64,000 nucleotides of DNA from Stomoxys calcitrans (lineage: Eukaryota; Arthropoda; Insecta; Diptera; Muscidae), in assembly GCF_963082655.1 (NCBI RefSeq), contig NC_081555.1, forward strand, positions 92,147,819 to 92,211,818. Direction: 5' to 3'. The notes under the pieces were generated by a model. That model saw nothing but the letters and a program-made list of their open reading frames with translations. It was not told the DNA's origin and did no database searches. Shown piece by piece: positions 1 to 10,705 of the stretch. The stretch's first letter is position 1; the number at the start of each line of letters is the position of its first letter. The translations under genes and the position numbers were made by a program.

Positions 1-985
1 AATCTCTTTTACGTATCAATACTTTAATATCATTATCAAACCACTGATTCCCATTCGAAAAAACAGTTCGGGTCTTCATCGGAACACATTTGTCGAAAAT
101 CTGACTCACATTATGTTGAAGAAATGCAATCTGTTCATCTACGCAAGACATGCCATAAAGTTTCTGCCACTCAACGGTGCCAATTTCACAAAGTAGTGAG
201 TTATAATCAATGTTTCTATAGTCTCTGTACGTATATGTTATACTTGTATATTCCATTGGAACGCCATAAGTCAAAAAACATAAATCATGTTTTGAAAATA
301 GGGGTGCCGATAATTGATCATATAACTTAACATCAGCCTTGGAACTTACGAAGAACAAGTCAATAAGAGTCTCTGTTGTCATTGTATAGTGTGTGGCAGT
401 ATTGGAATTAACAACATGCAACCCTATTGATTGCATGCTCCCCGTCAAATGTGTTTCTTCAAGCACATTACTATTAAAGTCACCAGTGACTATAATATCA
501 TTATAATGACAATTTATATCCTCAAGTCTCTTCACCAAGTCATCATATTGCACTCTTTTGTTCGGACGGTATACAACCCCAACCAGAACTTTTCTACGCA
601 AACAGTGAAGTTCGGCAAAAATATATTCAACTTTGTCTGTTGAACTAGACGAAGCAATGGGTCTGAAATCTATGTCATGTCTTATATAGATAGCAACTCC
701 ACCACCTCTGCCATCCCGATCGGATCTTAAAAACCTGTAACCATCTACAGATACCAGTCTATTCCCATAATGTGGTTGAAACCATGTCTCAGAGACCGCA
801 ATAACGTCAACACCGGATTTCTCAAATATATAGCGAAACTCATCAATTTTGTTCTTAAGGCTCTGAGCATTTATATGCACAATTTTCAGTCCTGGCTTCT
901 GTCGCGCTAGAACCCTGACCATCAGGTGTATATTGTCTCTAGAATTTTCCCTTTCATTACGAGGGAACAACATATTGAGAAACAT
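1..985 (-). CDS. LINE ORF2, N-terminal endonuclease part (runs off left edge)
   Basis: Reading the minus strand from an ATG at 985 (a second in-frame ATG is at 973) the frame stays open to base 1, about 328 codons, with no stop. The product is an AP-type endonuclease (EEP fold) of a non-LTR retrotransposon, the enzyme that nicks the target for reverse transcription. Motifs in order: HINAQSL, a SETWF block with the catalytic Glu, RSDRDGRGGG, GVVYRPN, TGDFNSN with Asp/Asn, and a KHDL version of the C-terminal SDH motif. The WFDNDI...RD run near the edge is the usual start of the linker to the RT domain, which lies outside the window. It follows ORF1 by about 160 bp on the same strand. The endonuclease style is CR1/Jockey-group; clade assignment is inference. 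No frameshift is visible, unlike every other LINE in the window. Confidence 0.85.
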   Translation of the reverse strand, partial: MFLNMLFPRNERENSRDNIHLMVRVLARQKPGLKIVHINAQSLKNKIDEFRYIFEKSGVDVIAVSETWFQPHYGNRLVSVDGYRFLRSDRDGRGGGVAIYIRHDIDFRPIASSSSTDKVEYIFAELHCLRRKVLVGVVYRPNKRVQYDDLVKRLEDINCHYNDIIVTGDFNSNVLEETHLTGSMQSIGLHVVNSNTATHYTMTTETLIDLFFVSSKADVKLYDQLSAPLFSKHDLCFLTYGVPMEYTSITYTYRDYRNIDYNSLLCEIGTVEWQKLYGMSCVDEQIAFLQHNVSQIFDKCVPMKTRTVFSNGNQWFDNDIKVLIRKRD

Positions 986-1143
986 AGATGTAATTGTAGA
1001 CAGTACAAATCTTTGATTTTAAATTTATGTATGAAAAGGCAACGTTATTTAGTTTGAAAGATAAATAAAAATAAATAAATAATAGTTTAAAAGGGTTTAA
1101 TTTCATGAAAAAATTAATTAAAAAGATTCTCATCATTATTGTT

Positions 1144-2010
1144 TTAGCAAGTATCTGCGTTATGTTGTTCTCTGCTAGTTTCAGCAGACCGAAAAAGAGT
1201 ATCCAGCATATTGATGTGTTCAATGCAAATTGGGTTATCATTAACAAAGTGTTTGATATAGACCAATCCGCGATAAGTGTACGCCGAATGTACTTGATTT
1301 TGTTTCCTCAATCGAACTGCAGCTTGAAGGATCTGATAGTTGGAATGTGTTAGGTTTTCTTTAATATAAAAATTGGTTTCCGTTTGAAACCCTAATATTG
1401 ATAAGGATAGGTTCGATTTGGTGTTCCTTCTGAATTCGCTTAATGTTTTTAAGAAATAGTTTTTGTCGTATGGAGAGTGTAGTTTGACAATAATTACAGC
1501 ATCTGGGGAATAATTCTGGTGCTTATTGTTTTTGTTTTGCAGTCGGTATATGGATTTAACAACTGGTGTAGGAATGTTTATAGTTTGACATATATTTTCA
1601 AAATAGAGTGGAAGATTTTCGCCTTCAGTGTACGGAATTCCGTTAAGTCTAATATCACATGCAACCAGAGAATTAGCTTGTTTTAGTGCTTTTATTTTTA
1701 AGTCTTTTATCTCGGTTTTGAGGTTGGAAATTTCACACATAGCTGTCTCTAAATATGATACTCTTTCAATTACATTGTTTAAGTCCACTCTCATTTCGGT
1801 TATTTTCTTATTAATTTCTGTTAATATTCTGTCCTCACTTTCCTTAATCATTGCTTTTATTTCACTAGATATACTTTCGGATTGTTTTTCGAGTCGATTG
1901 TCCAGGATTTGCAAGAGGCGAAAAGAGGAATCCGCAATTCTGGGGGAATTAGCCAGATTTTCAGTCAATGAGTTTTGGGCTTGGAGTCTTGTTCTTTTTG
2001 GAGCGGACAT
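1144..2010 (-). CDS. LINE ORF1, coiled-coil RNA-binding-type protein
   Basis: An open frame of 288 codons upstream of and co-oriented with the endonuclease ORF. The first 35 or so residues are basic and polar. Residues about 40-110 are rich in K/E/I/L in heptad-like spacing and look like a coiled coil. Residues about 115-240 (ACDIRLNGIPYTEGENL ... VIIVKLHSPYDKNYFL) resemble the RRM-like ORF1 domain of LINEs such as L1 and CR1 relatives, where ORF1p trimerises and coats the element RNA. No zinc knuckle is seen. The start at 2010 is the first ATG of the frame, preceded by AT-rich sequence without another in-frame ATG nearby. Function is inferred from position and architecture, not from a recognised sequence match. 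Confidence 0.7.
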   Translation of the reverse strand: MSAPKRTRLQAQNSLTENLANSPRIADSSFRLLQILDNRLEKQSESISSEIKAMIKESEDRILTEINKKITEMRVDLNNVIERVSYLETAMCEISNLKTEIKDLKIKALKQANSLVACDIRLNGIPYTEGENLPLYFENICQTINIPTPVVKSIYRLQNKNNKHQNYSPDAVIIVKLHSPYDKNYFLKTLSEFRRNTKSNLSLSILGFQTETNFYIKENLTHSNYQILQAAVRLRKQNQVHSAYTYRGLVYIKHFVNDNPICIEHINMLDTLFRSAETSREQHNADTC

Positions 2011-2694
2011 TTTCGATTAAGAATTTAATAATAAAAATAAAAATGTTTTTCAATATTTGACGATTTTATGGGATTTAATAATTTTCCGATTTTGTAATTT
2101 TATTTGACAATCTGGCAACTCGTTTGAGGTATTGCCAATGTCTTTTTAGCTAGGTCACGAACCTATGATCTGGCAATGCCGAGTTATAACCATTTGACGT
2201 TTAGTGACTGTTTTTGTTCTTCTTTCTCTTGTTATGTTCACAAGGTTGGTATTGTTTTGTAATTGTGCTTTATGTTTATGTTTCTGTTTTTTTTTTTTTT
2301 AATGAGTACAACTGTTCTGTTTTTTTGTTTGTTTGTGTTGTTTTTGTTTTAATACACTGGTACTCTTCGTAGGTATTTAGAAGTTAAGTGCCTCCCTTAA
2401 AGAGAACACTTTACACTGTGGTGGAGAGAGAATGTTTTTGTTTATGTTTGTTTTTTTTTACTTCTTTTGCCGTTCAGAAGTAGAAATATCAATTTTTATT
2501 TTCACTTGTTGGTTATTTTGAACGCTTTTATAACTATATGTTTTGTTGTTTCTATCAATCAAGACTTTTTGAACACTATTAAACAAGATTTTTTAAAATT
2601 TAAGTGGGGAAAACAATGCAAAACTTCAATTAAAGGCGGAACAAAGAAAAACACGTCCGTTCGCTGCTATGTAAGTATTTATATTCTTATGGGA
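2011..2694. other. Probable 5' UTR of the left-edge LINE, then unique AT/T-rich DNA
   Basis: About 2011-2220 lies directly upstream of ORF1 and is probably the LINE 5' UTR. The 5' end of the element could not be fixed. The rest is T-rich, with a poly-T run near 2287-2301 and no supported gene. Confidence 0.4.
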
Positions 2695-3954
2695 TTGGAA
2701 TGAAATTTTGCTAAGACTTCCAACAACTGTACTAAATTAGGTTCAAATCGGTCAATAATCTGATATAGCTCCCATATAAACCGATCTTGGGTCTTGAGTT
2801 TTTGAGCCTCTAGAATGCGCAATTTTTATCCGATTGGAATGAAATTTGCATGCACGACGTGTTTTGTTATGATATCCAACAACTGTGCTTTGTATGGTTC
2901 AAATCGGTCCATAACCTCATATAGCTCCCATATAAACCGATTTGGGGTCTTGACTTCTTGAGCCTCTAGAGGGCGCAATTCTTATCCGATTGGAATGAAA
3001 TTTTGCACGACGTATTTTGTTATGATATCCAACAACTGTACCAAGTATGGTTTACATCGGCTGATAACTTGATATAGCTGCCATATAAACCGATCTTGGG
3101 TCTTGACTTCTTGAGCCTCTAGAGGGCGCAATTCTTATCGGATTGGAATAAAATTTTGCTATGACTTCCAACAACTGTACTAAATTAGTTTCAAATCGGT
3201 CAATAACCTGATATAACTGCCATATAAACCGATCTTGGGTCTTGACTTCTTGAGCCACTAGAGGGCACAATTCTTATCTGATTTGAATAAAATTTTGAAT
3301 GACGTGTTTTGTTATGATATCCAACAACTATGCCGAGTATGGTTCAAATCGTTCCAAAACACACTATAGCTATCATATAAACCGATCTGAGGACTTGACT
3401 TCTTAAGCTTCTAGAGGGCGCAATTCTTATCCGGTTGGAATGAAATTTTGAACGACGTATTTAATTATGACTTTTAACAACTTTGCCAAATAAGGTTCAA
3501 ATCCGTTCATAACCTAATATAGCTGCCATATGAACCGATCTGGGAGCTTGACTTCTTGAGCCTCTAGAGGGCGCAATTATTATCCGATTTGCCTGAAATT
3601 TTTTACGATGGATCCTCTCATGACCGTTAACATACGTGTTTATTATGGTCTGAATTGGTCTATAGCCTGATACAGCTCCTATATAAATCGATCTCTCTAT
3701 TTTACTTCTTGAGCCCCCAAAGGGCGCAATTCTTATTCGAATTGACTGACATTTTACACAGGTCGCCAACATATAATTCCATTGTGGTCCAAACCGGACC
3801 ATATCTTGATATCGCTTTTATAGCATAGCAAATCTTTTCTTTTATCCTTTTTTGGCTGAGAAGAGATTCTGGGTAAAGAATTCGACAAATGGGATCCATG
3901 GTGTAGGGTATATAAGATTGGGCCAAGCCGAACTTAGCACGCTGTTTTTGCTGG
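2695..3954 (+). repeat. 153-bp-repeat element, family A (copy A1), left end missing
   Basis: Seven degenerate monomers, each with an ATATAGCT-like core followed by a block of the type CCGATCTTGGGTCTTGACTT and a CTTATCCGATTGGAATG block. Monomer starts are about 139-158 bp apart. The right end carries the family signature GGGTATATAAGATT, a degenerate GGCC/GCCGAAC palindrome and TTAGCACGC. The left terminal hairpin seen in other copies is absent. Short open frames inside it are by-products of a monomer length divisible by three. Confidence 0.85.
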
Positions 3955-6190
3955 ACCCATAAGTATACCGATCGGCTCAGAATCACTTTCTGATTCGATT
4001 TAGCCATGTCCTTCTGTCTGTCTGTGAGTTCATGTATTCTTGTAATCAAGGTTCAGTTCGTATTTGTTGTCCAATCGTCACGAAATTTTGAAAATGCCAC
4101 TTTTTTTGCCTAGGGGGCCACCGTGGCGCAGAGGTTAGCATGTCCGCTGAACGCCTAGGTTCGAATCCTGGCGAGACCATTAGAAAAATTTTCAGCGGTG
4201 GTTTTCCCCTTCGTAATGCTGACAACATTTGTGAGGTACTTTGCCATGTAAAGCTTCTCTCCAAAGAGGTGTCGCACCGCGGCACGCTATTCGGACTCGG
4301 CTATAAATAGGAGGCCCCTTATCATTGAGTATAAACTTCAATCGGACTGCATTCATTGATGTGTGAGAAGTTTGCCCCTGTTCCTTAGTGGAATGTTCAT
4401 GGGAAAAATTTGCATTTACATTTACTTTTTTGGCCCAAGGTCGAACGCTATTGATTTTGCTAAAAATCGGTTCAGATTTAGATATAGCTTCCATTTATAT
4501 GTATCGCCCGATTTGCACTTAAATAGCCGTAGTTATCACAATTTTCAACCGATCTGCACAAAATTTGGCACGGTTTGGTTTGTTACTGATCTTAACGTAT
4601 CTGCAAGATTTCATCGAAATCGGATCAGCTTTCGATATAGCTCCCATATATATGTATCGCCCGATTTGCACTTTAATGGCCGTAGTAACTACAATTTTCA
4701 ATCGATCTGCACAAAATTTGGCACGGATTGTTTTGTCACTGGTCTTGACATATCTGCAAGATTTCTTCAAAATCGGTTCAGATTTGGATATAGCTCCCAC
4801 ATGTATGTATCGCCCGATTTGCACTTAAATAGCCGCAGTTACCACAAATTTCAACCGATTTGCACAAAAATGAACGCGGGTTGTTTTGTTACTGATCTTA
4901 ACCTATCTGCAAGATTTCATCAAAATCGGTTCAGATTTGGATATAGCTTCCATTTATATGTATCGCCCGATTTGCACTTTATTAGCTGAAGGAACAACAA
5001 TTTTCAACCGATCTGCCCAAAATTTGACACGGATTGTTTTGTTGATGATCTTAACATATCTGCAAGTTTTCATCAAAATCGGTTCAGATTTGGATATAGC
5101 TCCCATATATACGTATCGCCCGATTCGCACTTAAATGACCGTAGTTAGCACAATTTTCAACCGATCTCCACAAAATTTGGCACGGATAAGTTTGTTACTG
5201 ATCTTAACCTACCTGCAAGATTTCATCAAAATCGGTTCAGATTTGGATATAGCTCCCATATATATCTATCGCCCGATTTGCACTTAAATGGCCGTAGTTA
5301 CCATAATTTTCAACCGATCTGCACAAAATTTGGCACGAGTTGGTTTGTTACTGATCTTCATCTATCTGCAAGATTTCATCAAAATCGGTTCAGTTTTGGA
5401 TATAGCTTCCATATATATGTATCGCCCGATTTGCACTTAAATAGCCGCAGTAACCACAATTTTCAACCGATCTGCACAAAATTTGGCGCGTGTTGTTTTG
5501 TTACTGATCTCAACCTATCTGCAAGATTTCATCAAAATCGGTTCAGTTTTGGATATAGCTCCCATATATATGTATCGCCCGATTTGCACTTAAATAGCCG
5601 TAGTTACCATAATTTTCAACCGATCTGCACAATATTTGGCACGAGTTAGTTTGTTACTGATCTTCACCTTTCTGCAAGATTTCATCAAAATCGGTTCTGA
5701 TTTGGATATAGCCCCCATATAGATGTAGCGCCCGATTTGCACTTTAATGGCTAAAGGAACTACAATTTTCAACCGATCTGCCCAAAATTTGGCACGGATT
5801 GTTTTGTCGATGAACTTAACGTATCTGCAAGATTTCACCAAAATCGGTTCAGATTTGCATATAGCTCCCATTTATATGTATCACCCGATTTGCACTTAAA
5901 TAGCCGTAGTTACCACAATTTTCAACCGATCTGCACAAAATTTGACACGTTTTGGTTTGTTACTGATCTTAACCTATCTGCAAGATTTCATCGAAATCGG
6001 TTCAGATTTGGAAATAGCTCCCCTAAGTGATAATCCGACGATATTAACAACAATTTTCAAAGTCGATTCAGATTTAGATGTAGCTCTCATATACATATAT
6101 CTATTGCCCGAATTTATAGTTGTAGAGTAGGTGTAGGGTATTATATAGTTGGCTCCGCCCGACTTTTGCCTTTCTTTACTGGTTTTTATG
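3955..6190 (+). repeat. 153-bp-repeat element, family C (copy C1), split by a SINE
   Basis: The left part (about 3955-4114) has the subterminal block GTATACCGATCGGCTCAGAA and a CTTCTGTCTGTCTGTG run. After the SINE, eleven monomers follow with ATATAGCT cores at about 4481, 4635, 4788, 4941, 5094, 5248, 5400, 5553, 5706, 5859 and 6011, that is a 153-bp step. The monomer differs in sequence from families A and B but keeps the CCGATTTGCAC and AAAATCGGTTCAGATTTGG blocks. The right end at about 6129-6185 (GTGTAGGGTATTATATAG, then GGCTCCGCCCGAC, then a TTACTTGTTTT-like end) corresponds to the right end of family A. Confidence 0.88.
4115..4423 (+). mobile_element. tRNA-derived SINE, full length
   Basis: The head GGCCACCGTGGCGCAGAGGT carries an A-box-like sequence and GGTTCGAATCC is a perfect B box, so it has an internal RNA polymerase III promoter. 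A conserved body follows (GGTGGTTTTCCCC, TGTGAGGTACT, CTCTCCAAAGAGGTGTCGCA, GGACTCGGCTATAAA, GAAGTTTGCCCCTGTTCCTTA). A 16-17 bp imperfect target duplication flanks it: ACTTTTTTTGCCTAGG at 4099-4114 and ACTTTTTTGGCCCAAGG at 4424-4440. The duplication shows LINE-mediated insertion into the family C repeat element. About ten further copies or fragments lie in the window. Confidence 0.92.
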
Positions 6191-6595
6191 TTGGTTTTTC
6201 CCATTCTATATGGTCCACATTTTACATATGTATTTTTTTTTTTTTGCATATGAATCCCTTATCCCTTCGCTCTGCATATGCTTATTTTTCACGCTCTATC
6301 TTATGTGCAATTAGAAAAAAAATTATAAATGCATAAATGAATGATTTTAACTGTCGCATTTAAGTCCTCTTTCCCATGCAATTTGATTCGTTCGATGGCT
6401 TTGGCATTTAATTAAGTCCTCAATGTTTGAAATGATGAATGTGGTGTTCAATAACAACGAATTAATTTGCGTTGCAGCTACACATTTGGCGTCGATATTC
6501 GCATGGATTGTTTATTTCAGGGCGTGTTGGCATTCTAGTTTGTCAATGGCGTATGATTAATATTGCACTAGTGGAAGATCGGGTGTCTGCAGTGC

Positions 6596-6615
6596 GTGTG
6601 TGTGTGTGTGTGTGT
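6596..6615. repeat. (GT)10 microsatellite
   Basis: Uninterrupted GT dinucleotide run. Confidence 0.95.
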
Positions 6616-6793
6616 CTATATTTAAGCATGTATAGTTGCTTCATGGCATGATTAATAAAGGCTCATAGTTAATATTGTACTGTTGAGCTTAAGGCATTTA
6701 TGCAAAACATGTGACCAACCACAAATATTTAATTAAATCCTTTCAGGCAGCAACAACATTTACACCCACGGGGAGACGCCCCTTAGTACAACC

Positions 6794-6813
6794 CACACAC
6801 ACACACACACACA
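6794..6813. repeat. (CA)10 microsatellite
   Basis: Uninterrupted CA dinucleotide run about 180 bp after the GT run, in the complementary sense. Confidence 0.95.
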
Positions 6814-7689
6814 TAGATATTGTCACCACAGGAAATCTTATCACCCACTCCCACTTTGAATGGTTTCTTCGAAAGCAAATGCATAAATTTATGCTTATTG
6901 AATAGAAGCAAACGGAGACCACTACTGCTGCTTGGACTCCCTAACCCCCTACTGCTATATGGGGTGTACCAGTATGTTGCACGTGTATCCACCATCACAA
7001 GAAATATGTTAATTTTCAATGTGACTTTTATATCGCTGGCTTCAAGTTATAAAATTAATCTTAAACACCACCCCCCCCAATCCATCATTCCAAACCGTTT
7101 CTTGTCTCTTGGCTTACATCTCCTAGATGGTTACTTGCAAATGCTAAGAAAAGTTATAAAATTCTATAATTTATGGTTTCCCGTATGCGGACAATGATTG
7201 CGATTACGCCGCTGTAATCGATAAATGCTCTGGTAAAGTATATTTAAATTTTCATTAGGATTTTTCCCCTATAGTTTCTTTGCACTACCCCGATACTCAC
7301 TCTACGTTGATTCAGATATCTTCCATTCTGTTGGCATAGGCGGCACATGATTTATCAATAATTTAATATTCAGCAAAGATGGATTTATAATGCTCTACAT
7401 ATCACACTCTGTTCTCTTTGTCTTTCGGCCTACATCTTTGGAATGTTACGCTTACTTTTCCCAAGTGGAATATTCGATGGTACAGTGGAACAAAAAAATT
7501 GAGGGAAATTTTTATGAAATTTTCTCAAGACAAAATTTCTTTAAAATTTTTTCTAAAAACGATAATCCTTTCAAATATTTTTTAAAAACAAAAATTTTTG
7601 TGAATTATGTTCTAACGGCAAAATTTCTATGCATTTTTTCTAATCCTTGTCACTACTGAAGTCATCACAAGGTCAAGATCAAGTTCGGC

Positions 7690-8004
7690 TTGCAATGCAC
7701 ATTTGTCCATGAACGTTCCACTAAGGCAGAGGGGCGAACTTCTCACCTATCAATGAGAGCAGTCCGATTTAAATTTAAGCTCAGTGATAAGGGGCTACCT
7801 TTTTATAGCCGAGTCCGAACGGCGTGCCGCAGTGCGACACCTCTTTGGAGAGAAGTTTTTACATGGCAAAGTACCTCACAAATGTAGCCAGCATTAGTAA
7901 GGGGATAACCACCGCTGAAAAATGTTCTGATGTTCACGCCGGGGTTTGAACTCAGGCATTCAGCGCCATAGGCGGACGTGCTAACCTCTGCGCTACGGTG
8001 GCTT
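7690..8004 (-). mobile_element. tRNA-derived SINE
   Basis: A near full-length minus-strand copy. The tail (GTCCATGAACGTTCC) is on the left and the tRNA-like head (GCGCTACGGTGGC) ends at about 8004. The B box is altered (GGGTTTGAACTC in plus sense). Confidence 0.9.
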
Positions 8005-8014
8005 AAACCAGATA

Positions 8015-8275
8015 ATAATGTTCCTGCCGGCCGTTGGCGACGACGCTATCCGAGGAGTTGTAGCCCATGAGCTCCCTACAGCTGGTGCAGATTAACCTGC
8101 ACCACTCAGCCACGGATGGGTTTCTCAGAAATTTGGGAAAAGATGGTTCTGACTTGACCCTTAGAGACCGTGGTTACAAGCTAACAAAATTCGTCGACTC
8201 AGATTACGGAATCTTAAAGTCATCTCATAAACCGTGGGCTCGGAAACACAACTACAATTATTGTCGAATGTGGTC
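8015..8275 (+). pseudogene. LINE ORF2 N-terminal fragment (LOA/I-like)
   Basis: The plus-strand frame starting near 8067 reads LQLVQINLHHS, the typical first beta strand of the endonuclease of RNase-H-bearing LINEs, where the Asn binds the metal site. The rest of the endonuclease is missing or unrecognisable and the fragment ends at a repeat monomer. It is a short truncated remnant; its family within the window could not be decided. Confidence 0.55.
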
Positions 8276-8404
8276 TAGATCAGAGCATATTTGGTAATAG
8301 CTGCCATGTAGACCGATCCCCGATGTAGAGTATTGAGCCCATGAAAGAAGTATTTTTCATCCCATTTCGATGAAATTTGAAACAGTGAGTTTTAGTAGAA
8401 CTCT
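8276..8404 (+). repeat. Isolated 153-bp-type monomer fragment
   Basis: Contains TAGCTGCCATGTAGACCGAT and a GATGAAATTTGAAACAGTGAG block, matching family B spacing. No element ends are present. Confidence 0.6.
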
Positions 8405-8512
8405 GCACTGTCCTCATAAATGTTGCCAGCATTAGGATGTTGTCCGATGTTCTTGCCACGATTCGAACCCGAACATTTGGCGTCATAGGCGGTCATGCTA
8501 GCCTCTGGCCTC
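8405..8512 (-). mobile_element. SINE head fragment
   Basis: Only the tRNA-like head and proximal body are present (ATGTTGCCAGCATTAGG, GATTCGAACC, GTCATAGGCGG), degenerate and without the 3' tail. The flanking DNA to 8721 holds a further repeat-monomer scrap (ATATGGCAGCTATATTAC) and no gene. Confidence 0.75.
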
Positions 8513-8721
8513 CGGTCTATATGGCAGCTATATTACAATATGGTCAAATCTGAAACACATTTGCCAGGCATACATTCCTAGGGTGGGGCGACTTGAACAT
8601 CTTAAGCGGCCCATCGCATTTCTGATTCTTGGGATTGTACTGAGCAAATAAGTTCACTAGACCATAGGTCAACGGTGAAAATCGAGCTTCCTGATTTTAA
8701 TTTCTCAGAATTTGTCACGTT

Positions 8722-9990
8722 ATTATACCCACCACCGACGGAAGGGGGTATATTCATTTTGTCATTCCGTTTGCAACGCATCGAGATATCCATTTCCGAC
8801 TCTATAAAGTATATATATTCTTGATCAGCGTTAAAATCTAAGACGATCTAGACATGTCCGTCCGTCTGTTTGTTGAAATCACGCTACAGTCTTCAAAAAT
8901 AGTTATATTGAGCTGAAACTTTGCACAGAATATTTTTTTGTCCATAAGCAGGTTAAGTTCGAAGATGGGCTATAACAGACTATATCTTGATATAGCCCCC
9001 ATATAGAACGATCCGCCGATTTAGGGTCTAAGGCCAATAAAAGCCACATTTATTATCCGATTTTGCTGAAATTTGGGACAGTGAGTTGTGTTAGGCCCTT
9101 TAACGTTCTTCGTTAATTTGGCTTAGATCGGTCCACATTTGGATATAGCTTCCATATAGACCGATCCTCCGATTTAGGGTCATAGGCCCATAAAAGCTGC
9201 ATTCATTATCCGATTTTGCTGAAATTTGGGACAGTGTGTTGTCTTAGGCCCTCCGACGTCCTCCGTCAAATTGGCTCAGATCGGTTCAGATTTCAATATA
9301 GCTGCCATATAGACCGATCCTCCAATTTAGGGTCTCAGGCCCATAAAAGCCACATTTATTATCCGATTTTGCTGAACTTTGGGACAGTGAGTTGTGTTAG
9401 GCCCTTTAACATCCTCCGTCAATTTGGCTCAGATCGTTCCAGATTTGGATATAGCTGCCAAATAGACCGATCCTCCGATTTAGGGTCTTAGGCCCATAAA
9501 ACACGCATTTATTGTCCGATGTCGCCGAAATTTGGGACAGTGAGTTGTCTTAGGCCCTTTAACATCCTCCGTCAATTTGGCTCAGATCGTTCCAGATTGG
9601 GTATAGCTGCCAAATAGACCGATCCTCCGATTTAGGGTCTTAGGCCCATAAAACACGCATTTATTGTCCGATGTCGCCGAAATTTGGGACATTGAGTTAA
9701 GTTAAGCCCATTGACATACTTCTGCATTATCGCAGAGATCGGTCCAGATTTGGATGTCATATAGACGATCACTCGGTTTTAGGTTTTGGGGTCATAAAAA
9801 GCGCATTTATTGTCCGATGTTGCCGAAATTTGGGACAAAGAGTTGAGTTAAGCCCCTCCACATATTTCTGCGATGGGACATAAGGTATGAGTTTTGCACC
9901 GGATTTTGACGAAAGGTGGTTTACATATATACCCGAGGTGGTGGGTATCCAAAGTTTGGTCCGGCCGAACTTAACACCTTTTTACTTGTT
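8722..9990 (+). repeat. 153-bp-repeat element, family B (copy B1), complete
   Basis: The left end TTATACCCACCACCGACGG is followed by GGGGGTATATTC, so a short hairpin forms. Next comes the conserved unique leader (CATTCCGTTTGCAACGCAT, TATAAAGTATATATATTC, GTCCGTCTGT). Monomers have ATATAGC cores at about 8990, 9143, 9296, 9449 and 9601, a 153-bp step, and the family B block GATTTAGGGTCT...GGCCCATAAAA. The right end is GAGGTGGTGGGTATCCAAAG, then GGTCCGGCCGAACTTAACAC and TTTTTACTTGTT. Confidence 0.9.
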
Positions 9991-10089
9991 TTTGGATACT
10001 ATGGCCTATAACAGCTAAGCCATTGAGATTTTCGATCCAATACTAACATTGTAGCCAAGACAATAGCTAATAGCTCTCTAGTACATGTC

Positions 10090-10275
10090 AAAACTCAAGA
10101 CCTGAAGGTGATGGATTGACTGACGACGAAGAACTTCGGTGGACATACAGACAGACGGACATAGCTAAATTGAATCAGAAAGTGATTCTGAGTAGTTAGG
10201 TATACTTATCAATGGATCTAGCCCTCTTTCTTCTGGGTGTTACCAACAAATGCACTAAGTTATAATACCCTGTAA
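10090..10275 (-). repeat. Left-end fragment of a family C-like repeat element
   Basis: Contains GACAGACGGACATAGCTAAA and AATCAGAAAGTGATTCTGAG, the reverse complement of the leader seen at about 3965-4040 in copy C1, then a TTATAATACCCTGTA terminus. No monomers are attached. Confidence 0.6.
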
Positions 10276-10540
10276 AACAGCAGATGAAATGGGATTCTAC
10301 CGAGTAAATTGCCATCTCTACCAATCCCCGGGCTTGCATTCGTGCTACTTGTCGAACTTCTGAACAAAGTATGGATGCCGAACTGCCAGGACACTCTGAC
10401 CTGCCGTCGACACGAAGAACACTAGGAAACTGTTGGTATTTGATAAGAGGTTCTCTCAGTACTACCACAAGAGTTTAATCAGGCGCAGTGCCTTGTGACC
10501 GGGCAAATTGAAATCTCGCATAATTATTACTGCAGAATCT
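10276..10540. other. LINE-like scrap, no gene
   Basis: No intact frame. On the minus strand near 10440-10530 there is a short AVIIMRDFNLPGH reading, reminiscent of the GDFN block of LINE endonucleases. It is too short to assign. Confidence 0.25.
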
Positions 10541-10705
10541 GGCTTGATAAGTAGAAGGAGGAGACCATCAAGCAATTGCTTTGCTCATGTCCGGACCTTA
10601 AGTGGCACAGGCTTTCCTTCATAGGGAGACGGATTTTCTACGATCTCGGCGATCTTGCAGGTATGTCTCTGGGAAGTCTCTTGAGGTACTGGGATAAGAC
10701 CGGTT
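10541..10705 (+). pseudogene. LOA-like LINE ORF2 C-terminal fragment
   Basis: The plus frame reads EETIKQLLCSCPDLKWHRL, then FYDLGDLAG and LLRYWDKTG. This matches in layout the C-terminal Cys/His segment after RNase H in the second LOA-like family at 35740-35997 (EEETIEHLLCVCPAL ... FFENLSDLAD ... LLTFLKRSGW). It is a third, diverged family or an old copy. Nothing upstream of the Cys/His box could be read. Confidence 0.6.

Larger units (their letters stand above)
6191..7689. other. Unique AT-rich DNA, no gene seen
   Basis: No transposon signature, RNA gene or convincing exon. Two dinucleotide microsatellites lie inside. The 7480-7660 stretch is a degenerate A/T-rich run with repeated AAAATTTT-type words, as is common in fly intergenic DNA. 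Confidence 0.5.

Noticed and set aside
1628..2020. 130-codon plus-strand open frame
   Set aside because: Antisense shadow of the LINE ORF1 on the minus strand.
4115..4190. tRNA gene suggested by A/B box in GCGCAGAGGTTAGC...GGTTCGAATCC
   Set aside because: It is the head of a multi-copy SINE (same head at 7.9, 14.2, 25.3, 25.8, 40.8 kb and elsewhere) with a long conserved non-tRNA body.
4363..5871. Long open frames of 80-208 codons with repeating FHQNRF.. / PICTKFGT.. peptides
   Set aside because: They are produced by tandem monomers whose length (153) is divisible by three. They occur on both strands and in several frames at once, have no start context and no protein family.
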